A stretch of DNA of 9,113 bases from Puniceicoccales bacterium (GCA_031290315.1 JAITNS010000100.1:1-9113), one strand, 5' to 3'. Shown: positions 1-6,687, numbered from the stretch's first letter. The notes: generated by a model from the sequence alone, not told the origin. Numbers and translations are program-made.

Positions 1-2375
1 TCGAACACCGCGCAACCGCTTCTGTCGACGAATTTTCAGAGCTGCTCTCACGGGCAAAATTACGCGTCACCCTCGGCCAATCTCCCTCTCTCTTCGTCGC
101 CTTGAAAACAATCGCTAAAGAAGAAGCAGTCGACCTTTCTACCTATTTCTCTGATATAAAATTACAGGATATTAAAAATATCGATAAGAAAAATAAAATC
201 CTAATGGATGTGTTGCTGCGCGATTCTAAGGGGCGATTGAAACAAGGACTCGATTTGAAAGGAGGAATTTCATTTATGCTGAAAATCGCTAGCCGATCTG
301 CACAGGAAAAAGATTCCGATTGGCAAAAAAGTCATTTGGAAAAAGCTGCCCAAATTATGCGCCATCGCCTCGATGGTATGGGCATCGCAGAACCCGTTAT
401 CCGTACCCACGGAAATGAAGAAATCGAAATCCAATTGCCCGGTATCTCTACCCAAGATAATCCCGAAATCGTCGACGCCGTCAAACGTCCCGCAAAATTA
501 GAATTCCGCTTGGTCCATGAAGATATGCCACGTAATAAAGATCCTAAATTAGCTCCAGTCGGCTACGAATTGTTATTCTCCGAAAACGAAGATTCTAAAA
601 CCGGTAAAGTCGAAATGATTCCTTACTATGTTAAACGTATCCCCGAAATGACCGGTAAAATGGTGAAAAATGCACACGTGACAATGAATCAGTATGGCGG
701 CTTCGAAATCGGACTCGAAATGAAATCACCCCAAGGCATCGAACGCTTCGCAAAAATTACAAAGGATAATGTAGGACGTTTGCTCGGTATCGTCCTCGAT
801 GGACAGTTGTGCTCAGCTCCCAGAATTAATTGCGAAATTCCCAATGGCTTAGCTAGTATCTCCGGACATTTCTCACAACGCGAAGCAATCGAATTATCTA
901 ATGTACTCAATAATCCCCTGGAATTTGAATTGACGCTAACTGAAATTCAGGAAATTGGCCCCTCCCTCGCCGAAGATGCTAAAACAAGCTCTATGTACGC
1001 AACTATCCTGGGAATTGCACTCGTTGTCCTATTTATGATCGCCTATTATCGTGCCTCAGGTATGGTGGCAGTCGTTTCCGTATTAGCAAATGCACTGATT
1101 GTCCTCGGCCTAATGGCTATGATCGGCGCAACTCTAACCCTCCCAGGCGTTGCCGCACTCGTCCTAACAATCGGTATGGGTGTCGATTCAAATATCTTGA
1201 TTTTTGAACGCATGCGCGAAGAGCTAGCCCTCGGAAAACGTATGGGAACTGCTTTGATTGCCGGCTACGATAAAGCATTCTCAACTATCTTCGATGCAAA
1301 TATCACAACCTTACTTTCCGCACTAATCCTTATTTGGTTAGGTACCGGACCTGTCCGCGGATTTGGCGTTATCCTCGCTATCGGAATCTTTGCAACAATG
1401 TTTTGCGCACTAGTCCTAAGCCGTGCCCTAATGGCTGTCCTCATTAACCTCGGATTCGAAAATCTCCTCAAAAAACATGAACGCCCAATTCCAACATTTA
1501 ATTTCCTCGGAAAACAAAAACAAGCTTTCTTCCTTTCATCACTCCTAATTGGATCAGGATTGTTAGCACTGATTATCCGTGGTAATGGTATCTATGGAAT
1601 CGATTTTACGGGTGGCGATGAATTAGTTCTCCAATTCCAACAAAAATTAAATACAAATGAAATTGAAAAAATTGCCAAAAATAATGGCGTCGATGAAGTC
1701 ATTACTCTTTATCGGAAAAATATTAAAGATTCCGGCGAAGTCTTGTGCCTTCAAACAAAAGAAGGGAAAGGAAAATTACTGCTCCGTAAATTAAATGAAC
1801 GCTTCCCCCAAGCTCAATTGAAAGTGATCCAGGAATCAAGTATTGGGTCCTCGATGAGCGGAAAAATAAAGTGGAACGCATTCTGTGCCTTGACAGTTTC
1901 CATCCTAATGATCCTCTTCTATATCGCTTTACGCTTCGAAATTGGATTTGGAATCGGCGCTCTCTTATCCACTGTTCATGATATTTTAGTAACAGTCGGT
2001 ATCTATATACTCATGGGTAAACAGTTTTCCGCAGCAATGGTAGCCGCCATCCTCATGATTGTCGGCTATTCCATTAACGATACAATCGTCGTCTTCGACC
2101 GTATTCGCGAAGAATTGCACTTTAATCCAACCGCTTCCTTAAAGGAAATTATTAATTATTCTCTCAATTGTACCCTATCTCGTACACTCCTCACAAGTGT
2201 AACAACGTTTTTAGCCGCACTCGCCCTCTATTGCTTTGGTGCAGGCGTCGTCAATGATCTTTCCTTACTGTTTATGATCGGTATCGTCGTCGGTACTTTG
2301 TCTTCGATCTTTATTGCCGCTCCTATCTTCTATCGGTGGCATAAAGGCGATCGCCGTACCGTCGAAATAAAATAA
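1..2375 (+). CDS. secDF: SecDF fused protein-export membrane subunit (5' end outside window)
   Basis: SecD and SecF, fused here in one chain, use the proton-motive force in the inner membrane to help SecYEG pull preproteins through and release them. The reading frame is open from base 3 with no stop, so the TTG at 102 is internal; about 790 residues are visible and the N-terminus is missing. In order: SecD signature GLDLKGG (246-266); a periplasmic P1 region; a first transmembrane block from about 990 containing GMGVDSNILIFERMREE (1173-1223, SecD TM4); the SecF start with a TM and GIDFTGG (1596-1616); a small periplasmic domain; and a last transmembrane block containing VGYSINDTIVVFDRIREE (2061-2114, SecF TM4). 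The acidic and Arg residues of these motifs, tied to proton transport in the family, are intact. It precedes recJ, a pairing seen in several phyla. Identification is firm. Confidence 0.97.
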   Translation, partial: EHRATASVDEFSELLSRAKLRVTLGQSPSLFVALKTIAKEEAVDLSTYFSDIKLQDIKNIDKKNKILMDVLLRDSKGRLKQGLDLKGGISFMLKIASRSAQEKDSDWQKSHLEKAAQIMRHRLDGMGIAEPVIRTHGNEEIEIQLPGISTQDNPEIVDAVKRPAKLEFRLVHEDMPRNKDPKLAPVGYELLFSENEDSKTGKVEMIPYYVKRIPEMTGKMVKNAHVTMNQYGGFEIGLEMKSPQGIERFAKITKDNVGRLLGIVLDGQLCSAPRINCEIPNGLASISGHFSQREAIELSNVLNNPLEFELTLTEIQEIGPSLAEDAKTSSMYATILGIALVVLFMIAYYRASGMVAVVSVLANALIVLGLMAMIGATLTLPGVAALVLTIGMGVDSNILIFERMREELALGKRMGTALIAGYDKAFSTIFDANITTLLSALILIWLGTGPVRGFGVILAIGIFATMFCALVLSRALMAVLINLGFENLLKKHERPIPTFNFLGKQKQAFFLSSLLIGSGLLALIIRGNGIYGIDFTGGDELVLQFQQKLNTNEIEKIAKNNGVDEVITLYRKNIKDSGEVLCLQTKEGKGKLLLRKLNERFPQAQLKVIQESSIGSSMSGKIKWNAFCALTVSILMILFYIALRFEIGFGIGALLSTVHDILVTVGIYILMGKQFSAAMVAAILMIVGYSINDTIVVFDRIREELHFNPTASLKEIINYSLNCTLSRTLLTSVTTFLAALALYCFGAGVVNDLSLLFMIGIVVGTLSSIFIAAPIFYRWHKGDRRTVEIK

Positions 2376-2407
2376 TAAAAATAAATAAAACAGATCGGAA
2401 ATATAAA

Positions 2408-2477
2408 ACAGGCCAGTTCTCCCTCCCTTATGCCTTTGAGCCTGTCTTACCTTTTATAAGTTGTCAAGTTTTTTTTT
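2408..2477 (+). terminator. possible secDF terminator (weak)
   Basis: ACAGGC (2408-2413) and GCCTGT (2440-2445) can form a 6-bp stem around a 26-nt loop, and ATAAA/TTTAT just outside could extend it imperfectly. A run of nine T lies at 2469-2477. The stem is separated from the T run by 23 nt, so this is not a textbook intrinsic terminator. It coincides with the dispersed repeat described separately, which may be the real reason for the conserved bases. Confidence 0.25.
2419..2477 (-). repeat. dispersed repeat core, inverted copy
   Basis: Read on the - strand this stretch runs: nine A, C, TTGACA, 18 variable bases, AGGCTCAAA, 3 bases, then ATAAGGGAGGGAG. The same blocks with the same 18-base spacer occur twice on the + strand before radC (cores at 4367-4414 and 4577-4624). 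The 13-mer ATAAGGGAGGGAG is identical in all three, while the 18-base spacer is unrelated. The A tract plus TTGACA resembles an UP element and -35 box, but no good -10 box follows at 16-18 nt. Function unknown: a promoter-like element, small RNA gene or short mobile repeat are all possible. Confidence 0.6.
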
Positions 2478-2578
2478 ATTAAAAAGTATTCAATAACAAT
2501 GCTTTTGCTTTCATCCAAGTAAGAGAAGGGTTAAAATAATATCTTGCTAAATCGTAATTAAATCGATAAATCGCTTAT

Positions 2579-2591
2579 AACGGAGCCCGTT
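2579..2591 (+). promoter_or_regulatory. hairpin over the recJ ribosome-binding region
   Basis: AACGG (2579-2583) and CCGTT (2587-2591) form a perfect 5-bp stem with a 3-base loop. The stem and loop contain the only Shine-Dalgarno-like GGAG (2582-2585), and the TTG at 2590 starts at its 3' edge. This argues against the TTG as start and for the ATG at 2602. A structure here could limit ribosome access to recJ, but that role is inferred. Confidence 0.4.
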
Positions 2592-2601
2592 GACGAAATT
2601 A

Positions 2602-4329
2602 ATGTGCAATAAAAATTGGAAATTCTTAGATTATAATAAAGAGCAGAGGGATCTGTTGAGTCAAAAATTGGGAGTTTCGAAAATAATTAGCACAATTCTT
2701 TTACAGCGTGGTTTCGAAAAAGTAACCGATGCTGAACGCTTCATTACACCTAAAATCTCTGACTTTCATGACCCATTTCTGTTGAAAAATATGTACCAGG
2801 CTGTCGTCTTACTCGATCGCCATATTCAACAAAATTCTCCCATCGCTGTTATCGGAGATTACGATGTCGACGGTATTACAAGTATTGTCCTCCTCGTCGA
2901 TATATTGAAAAAATTTAAGGTATATCCACAATATTTCGTACCCAGGCGCTTTACTGAAGGCTATGGGATGTCAAAGGAAATCGTCGGTCGAATGTTGAAA
3001 AAATTGAGCCCGCGGTTAGTTATTGCCCTCGATTGCGGAACAAATTCTGTTCAAGAAATCGATTTCTTAACAAAAAAAAATATCGATGTTTTAGTAATCG
3101 ATCACCATATGCTTACCCGCGGCCCAATCCCTAATGCCGTCATTATTAATCCCCATTTATTTGAAAGTAATCCTTCCTTACGGGCAATGTGTGCCGTCGG
3201 ATTAGTATTTAAATTTGTCCATGCATTCCTTAAATATCGCCGCGAACAAGGAGATGAACGCGCCTTTACTGTCCGCCTAAAAAATTATTTCGATATTATC
3301 GCTTTGGGAATTATTGCCGATATGGTGCCTGTACGCTATGAAAATCGTATTATCGTAAAATATGGTCTACAAAGTTTCGCCAAAGAGCGTCGCCCAGGAC
3401 TCGATGCCCTATGCGTTGTTTCAAATATCCCTTCCGGCCAATCAATTTCCCAAATCGATGTTTCCTATAAATTAGCACCACGCATTAATGTCAGTGGCCG
3501 TCTGTCCGATGCCGTCTTGCCCGTTGAGTTACTGTTGGCAGATAATATTTCAGAAGCGATGGAAAAGGCAAAAAAGATCGATAAAATGAATCGCGAACGC
3601 CAACGCCTTGAACATGCAGTTACCGTCGAAGCAGAAAAAATTATTCAGGAGTGCTACCAAAATGATCCTGGAATTGTACTCTTTGGTCCCCATTGGCATT
3701 CGGGGGTAGTCGGCATTGTCGCCGGAAAATTATCGCGGGAATATAATCGCCCCGCTATCGTATTAGCCCTAGAACGTAATATCGCGAAAGGTTCGGGAAG
3801 AAGTATGGGGGATAATTTGGTCGATATTTTGACGGAATGCTCTTCCTATGCGGAAATTTGGGGTGGACATAAGATGGCCGTCGGAATTTCTGTAAAACCA
3901 GAAAATGTCGCTGCCTTTCGCACTGCCTTTAATCGTTCCATTGCCCACCTACACCAAGGTGCTCAAATTGTACCCGAAGAAATCGAAGTCGCCTATACAA
4001 TAGATGCCAATGATATTAATGCACATTTTGTCCAAGAATTGGAACAATATCTGCATCCCTATGGCCAGGAAAATGCGGAACCTATATTTTGTATCAAAAA
4101 TGTATATTTCCCCAATTGTATGGAATTTTTTGGTCTAGAAAAAAAACATTTTCGTTTTTGGATCGAACGTAAAGATATGCCGTGGCTGACGGGAATCGCT
4201 TGGAATATGTCATCATATATCCCTGATAGTCGTCGCCGCGTGGATGTTTTGGTTAAAATTGGTAACGATACTTGGAATAATGAAAATTTTATACTCCTTA
4301 ATCTAGTCGATTGGCACTATACCCCTTAG
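2602..4329 (+). CDS. recJ: single-stranded-DNA-specific 5'-3' exonuclease RecJ
   Basis: RecJ degrades single-stranded DNA 5' to 3' in RecF-pathway recombination, mismatch repair and fork restart, using a Mn/Mg centre in a DHH fold. Numbering from the upstream TTG at 2590, the motifs are: motif I DYDVDG (residues 90-95), DCG (148-150), motif III DHH (171-173), IADMVP with Asp244, the APRINVSGRL linker motif, then the DHHA1 domain with WHSGVVGIVAGKL, SGRS and GGHKMAVG (from 425). The C-terminal ~120 residues, with HPYGQENAEP, fit the OB-fold DNA-binding domain. All metal ligands I can place are present, and 575-579 aa is the usual bacterial length. I prefer the ATG at 2602 because the TTG at 2590 lies at the edge of a hairpin; the TTG would add MTKL. 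It has its own 5' gap after secDF, so co-transcription is uncertain. Confidence 0.96.
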   Translation: MCNKNWKFLDYNKEQRDLLSQKLGVSKIISTILLQRGFEKVTDAERFITPKISDFHDPFLLKNMYQAVVLLDRHIQQNSPIAVIGDYDVDGITSIVLLVDILKKFKVYPQYFVPRRFTEGYGMSKEIVGRMLKKLSPRLVIALDCGTNSVQEIDFLTKKNIDVLVIDHHMLTRGPIPNAVIINPHLFESNPSLRAMCAVGLVFKFVHAFLKYRREQGDERAFTVRLKNYFDIIALGIIADMVPVRYENRIIVKYGLQSFAKERRPGLDALCVVSNIPSGQSISQIDVSYKLAPRINVSGRLSDAVLPVELLLADNISEAMEKAKKIDKMNRERQRLEHAVTVEAEKIIQECYQNDPGIVLFGPHWHSGVVGIVAGKLSREYNRPAIVLALERNIAKGSGRSMGDNLVDILTECSSYAEIWGGHKMAVGISVKPENVAAFRTAFNRSIAHLHQGAQIVPEEIEVAYTIDANDINAHFVQELEQYLHPYGQENAEPIFCIKNVYFPNCMEFFGLEKKHFRFWIERKDMPWLTGIAWNMSSYIPDSRRRVDVLVKIGNDTWNNENFILLNLVDWHYTP

Positions 4330-4343
4330 TAGGGCAATATTAT

Positions 4344-4554
4344 TAATGGTTTATAAAAAAAAACACTTGACAAAGGAGGAAAGTATTGAGAGGCTGAAAA
4401 TATAAGGGAGGGAGCGATAAGCATGTTTATAAAAAGGGTAGATTGTATTAGAATTTTTGTGTTTTGCTGAGATTTAATTAATATATTTTCAGATAAAAAG
4501 TCTTGCGTATTTTATATTATCGTGACGAAATACAGGCAATGGGTTATACAAGCA
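4344..4554 (+). repeat. tandem duplication, copy 1 (radC upstream region plus first codons)
   Basis: This 211-bp unit abuts a 210-bp copy at 4555-4764. I count 11 substitutions and one A-run indel between them, about 95% identity, and all 11 substitutions are transitions. The unit holds an A9 tract, TTGACA (4367-4372), the purine block ATAAGGGAGGGAG (4402-4414) and, at its 3' end, a radC-like start ATG GGT TAT ACA AGC. The pair fills the 419 bases between recJ and radC; I see no other gene in that gap. Confidence 0.95.
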
Positions 4555-4580
4555 TAATGATTTATAAAAAAAATACTTGA
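4539..4580 (+). pseudogene. duplicated radC start, 13-codon remnant
   Basis: Copy 1 of the tandem duplication carries the radC start codon and its next four codons (MGYTS). It then runs into the beginning of copy 2 and stops at the TGA at 4578-4580, giving a 13-residue reading frame. It is best seen as a by-product of the duplication. If its start region is still translated it could act as a short leader ORF upstream of radC, but nothing in the sequence demonstrates this. Confidence 0.5.
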
Positions 4581-4764
4581 CAAAGGAGAAAAGTATTGAG
4601 AGGCTGAAAATATAAGGGAGGGAGCGATAAGCGTGTTTATAAAAAGAGTAGATTGTATTGGAATTTTTGTGTTTTGCTAAGATTTAATTAGTATATTTTC
4701 AGATAAAAAGTCTTGCATATTTTATATTATCGTGACGAAATATAGGTAATGGGTTATACAAGCA
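4555..4764 (+). repeat. tandem duplication, copy 2 (functional radC leader)
   Basis: This second unit is continuous with the real radC gene: its last 16 bases are the first five radC codons plus one base. It contains TTGACA at 4577-4582 and ATAAGGGAGGGAG at 4612-4624, matching copy 1 and the inverted copy near 2450. Differences from copy 1 include G to A or C to T at eight sites and A to G at three. Confidence 0.95.
4723..4744 (+). promoter_or_regulatory. hairpin next to the radC start
   Basis: TATATT (4723-4728) pairs with AATATA (4739-4744), and TCG (4730-4732) pairs with CGA (4736-4738) around a TGA loop, leaving one bulged A. The stem ends directly before the weak Shine-Dalgarno AGG and the ATG at 4749. 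In copy 1 the matching arm reads AATACA, which breaks one pair. It is AT-rich and of modest stability, so any translational role is inference. Confidence 0.3.
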
Positions 4765-5459
4765 GTCAGAAAGGGCATCGTTCGCGTTTACGACAACGTT
4801 TTGTTCGTTCTGGATTTACAGGTTTTTTAGAGCATGAGATTGTGGAACTTTTTTTGACACTTTGTATACCTATGAAGGATGTCAAGGTACAGGCGAAGGC
4901 GTTATTAGAGAAATTTGGTTCCATTCGAGGAATTTTTGATGCGGAAATCAGCGAATTATCGAGTATCAAAGGGATGGGGAATGTAGCACCCATTGCCCTT
5001 AAGATTATCAAAGGATTATGGGAGCTTTATTTACAAGAGAGTATCGACCCTAATACTTGTATTCTCAATAATTATGAGCGATTAGAGAATTTTTGGCGAT
5101 TACGGTTAGGCGGGTTAAAGAATGAAGTATTTGAGGTTGCATTTTTGAATACGCAATTGGAATTACTCAAGGATGGAGTGGTTCGGCTCGAAGAAGGGGT
5201 AGTAGATCGCACGAATGTTTATCCACGTAAAATCATGGAATCCGCATTACATCATCATGCAAGTGCCTTCATTATTGCCCATAACCATCCATCCGGGAGT
5301 GTTGTTCCGTCTAATAATGACTGTATTTTAACGAAAAGGATCGAGAAAGCAGGGGAGTCATTAGAAATTTGCCTTATCGATCATATTATTATTTCCCATC
5401 GCGAAACATTTTCCTTTCGAAAAGAAAAGTTAATAAAGCCCATCAATTCCACTTGGTAA
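4749..5459 (+). CDS. radC: RadC family JAMM/MPN-domain protein
   Basis: RadC proteins (UPF0758) pair an N-terminal helix-hairpin-helix region with a C-terminal JAMM/MPN metal-binding fold. The old DNA-repair assignment is unsupported, and many members travel with mobile elements. Here GHRSRLRQRF (9-18) and the hairpin SSIKGMGN (71-78) form the DNA-binding-type half. The JAMM half shows HNHPSG (178-183) and PSNND (187-191), giving zinc ligands His178, His180 and Asp191 in canonical HxHx10D spacing. The usual catalytic Glu of the PRE segment is Lys161, with a Glu three residues later (Glu164). The ATG is preceded only by a weak AGG. Codon choice looks less C-ending than in secDF or recJ, which suggests a different history. 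Its last 17 bases overlap the convergent HTH gene. The length of 236 aa is normal. Confidence 0.93.
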   Translation: MGYTSSQKGHRSRLRQRFVRSGFTGFLEHEIVELFLTLCIPMKDVKVQAKALLEKFGSIRGIFDAEISELSSIKGMGNVAPIALKIIKGLWELYLQESIDPNTCILNNYERLENFWRLRLGGLKNEVFEVAFLNTQLELLKDGVVRLEEGVVDRTNVYPRKIMESALHHHASAFIIAHNHPSGSVVPSNNDCILTKRIEKAGESLEICLIDHIIISHRETFSFRKEKLIKPINSTW

Positions 5460-5793
5460 GCAAATTATCGACGGTTGATTTTATTTTTTTCAATACCATT
5501 TCTGGTTTAGATCGGATCAGGTCGATGACGCGATCCGTAAAATCTTCCGTCGAGTAATTGGCGGTTTCCAAGAGATAAAGGATAACACCATCGCGATGGA
5601 TTTGGTAATTTTTACGTTTTTCTTGGCCACGAGGGGAACGACCATTCGAAGTATGTCCGAAAATTTTTTGATTATCGAACGCATCGCGAATGTATTGATC
5701 AGTTTTCCCAATAATATCCGCCATCTCCTTTGGCGAAAACCATTCCTTATCCGGAACCATAAAACTGAAGAGTTGAGTATTCTTATTCATCAT
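5443..5793 (-). CDS. excisionase/MerR-like helix-turn-helix protein (hypothetical)
   Basis: This is a 116-aa protein of the small winged-HTH type found in excisionases and phage or plasmid regulators. FSPKEMADIIGKTDQYIRDA (residues 19-38) has the expected helix-turn-recognition helix pattern, followed by a basic wing-like stretch with RSPRGQEKRKNYQIHRDG and a helical tail ending DRVIDLIRSKP. It probably binds DNA; whether it regulates transcription or directs excision cannot be told. The ATG at 5793 overlaps the TGA of the upstream 73-aa gene in an ATGA arrangement, and no Shine-Dalgarno site is visible, so translation is likely coupled. Its stop (5443-5445) lies inside the end of convergent radC, which makes transcriptional interference possible. 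No family name is certain. Confidence 0.75.
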   Translation of the reverse strand: MMNKNTQLFSFMVPDKEWFSPKEMADIIGKTDQYIRDAFDNQKIFGHTSNGRSPRGQEKRKNYQIHRDGVILYLLETANYSTEDFTDRVIDLIRSKPEMVLKKIKSTVDNLLTKWN

Positions 5794-6011
5794 TTTTCAT
5801 TTTTATTGGTTAAAAAAAATAGCGACTTTATGCGCTGAAATTCCATATCGATACGTTGTAATTCCTCATTATATCGCTTTAACTGAAAACTCGCTTCCTC
5901 ATTAGGTAGGAAGTCAGCTAAGATTTTATAAAGTCTAATGCGTTCGGCGACGGGTTCTGTCTCGAGTTTCGTTAACACATATTCAATTAATTGTGTAGTA
6001 GCATTATTCAT
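5790..6011 (-). CDS. small helical hypothetical protein, 73 aa
   Basis: I do not recognise a family. The protein is charged and predicted helical throughout, with heptad-like leucine/isoleucine spacing in RYNEELQRIDMEFQRIKSLF (45-64) that could form a coiled coil; there is no signal peptide or membrane segment. GAGAG lies 12 nt upstream of the ATG at 6009-6011, somewhat distant for a ribosome-binding site. It is the first gene of a leftward pair with the HTH protein (4-nt ATGA overlap), divergent from the XRE regulator. Position and size fit a partner or modulator of the HTH protein. A small antidote or anti-repressor is possible, but there is no sequence evidence for either. Confidence 0.65.
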   Translation of the reverse strand: MNNATTQLIEYVLTKLETEPVAERIRLYKILADFLPNEEASFQLKRYNEELQRIDMEFQRIKSLFFLTNKNEK

Positions 6012-6150
6012 AATGAAAAATTTCTCTCAACGTATACTTATAATTGCCAATTGCCACATTTGATTTATCTTCAAATCAATTACGTGGAGTAGACTTATAA
6101 ATTGGCGCTAAGGGTTACATTTTTTTGTAGGGAGTCAAAATAATTCTACT
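6012..6150. promoter_or_regulatory. divergent promoter/operator region with nested inverted repeats
   Basis: This gap separates the leftward 73-aa/HTH operon from the rightward XRE gene. It contains TTGATTT (6060-6066) and AAATCAA (6073-6079) as a perfect 7-bp inverted repeat with a 6-base centre. This is flanked by CCAC (6054-6057)/GTGG (6084-6087), and further out by GCCAATT (6046-6052)/AATTGGC (6100-6106). AATTGCC is also repeated in tandem at 6043-6056, and CTTATAA occurs on both sides (6037-6043, 6094-6100). Nested symmetry of this kind between a repressor-like gene and a divergent operon suggests operators for the XRE and/or HTH protein. I could not place convincing -35/-10 pairs. Confidence 0.5.
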
Positions 6151-6174
6151 TTGAGTGAAATTTTTTTGATAACC

Positions 6175-6687
6175 ATGGTTAATGGGAACGAAGATGAGGG
6201 AAGTGGTGGATTCGGTTTGCGATTCCGCTTACTCATGGGATATCACGATTTAACATTGCGGGATATAGGTACTGTAACAGGTGTAGCGATCTCGACAGTA
6301 AGTACTTGGCGAAATGGAAGGATCCCGACCTCTCGCCGTACTATCGAAGAAATTGCTAAATTATTCAAAGTAAGTCCTGCCTATTTAGTTTACGGCATTA
6401 CTCAGAATACAAGGGAAATGTCCCTGGACCAAGGACCGGTAGGAAGAGAAATTGAGGAAGTTGAGAATTATATTGCTCAAAAATTTGAGCATGATGTATT
6501 TCACAAAGATGATCCAAACGAAACACTTCGCCAAAGAATTGAACATTATGTGGCGCACTATCTCGATGAGGCAGAAAAATTCGAAGGGGGATTAGAACAT
6601 ATGTGGTTACAGCTACTCAAAGAATTTCCATTGCATTGGTTGTCCCATGTTGAAAATTTTGCGAGACGTAAACAATCCTCCGAATAG
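6175..6687 (+). CDS. XRE-family helix-turn-helix transcriptional regulator
   Basis: This is a Cro/CI-type DNA-binding regulator. The N-terminal HTH_3 domain runs from FGLRFRLLMGYHDLTLRDIG through GVAISTVSTWRNGRIPTSRR to EIAKLFKVSPAYLVYGI (about residues 5-70), with the recognition helix around AISTVSTWRNG. The C-terminal ~100 residues are acidic, helical and unrecognised; there is no S24 peptidase (LexA/CI self-cleavage) motif, so SOS-type inactivation is unlikely. Start choice is uncertain: the ATG at 6175 gives 170 aa, while the in-frame TTG at 6151 adds eight residues. Neither has a well-spaced Shine-Dalgarno site (GGGAG at 6130-6134 is too far upstream). It diverges from the small HTH operon and probably represses it and/or itself through the inverted repeats between them. 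Confidence 0.88.
   Translation: MVNGNEDEGSGGFGLRFRLLMGYHDLTLRDIGTVTGVAISTVSTWRNGRIPTSRRTIEEIAKLFKVSPAYLVYGITQNTREMSLDQGPVGREIEEVENYIAQKFEHDVFHKDDPNETLRQRIEHYVAHYLDEAEKFEGGLEHMWLQLLKEFPLHWLSHVENFARRKQSSE

Noticed and set aside
2409..2446. TPP-riboswitch-like wording (CCTTTGAGCCTG) after secDF
   Set aside because: It lacks the CTGAGA half and the conserved stems, and no thiamine gene is nearby; the stretch is explained by the inverted dispersed repeat.
2590..2601. TTG at 2590 as the recJ start
   Set aside because: It gives only four extra residues and sits at the edge of a perfect hairpin; the ATG at 2602 is preferred, though the TTG cannot be excluded.
4322..4335. CCCT/AGGG hairpin at the recJ stop as a terminator
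   Set aside because: The stem is only four base pairs and is not followed by a T run.
4367..4414. Canonical sigma-70 promoter starting at TTGACA in the radC leaders
   Set aside because: The -35 box and A tract are good, but the bases 16-18 nt downstream are G-rich (GAGGCT) and the nearest TATAAG lies about 28 nt away, so I did not call a promoter.
5369..5838. Forward-strand ORFs at 5369-5557 and 5596-5838
   Set aside because: They lie antisense to the coupled 116-aa HTH gene, have no recognisable domain or ribosome site, and look like shadow frames.
4749..6687. Toxin-antitoxin or anti-phage defence system
   Set aside because: No toxin fold, nuclease, ATPase or known defence domain is visible in the 73-aa, 116-aa or XRE proteins; regulators plus RadC alone do not justify the claim.
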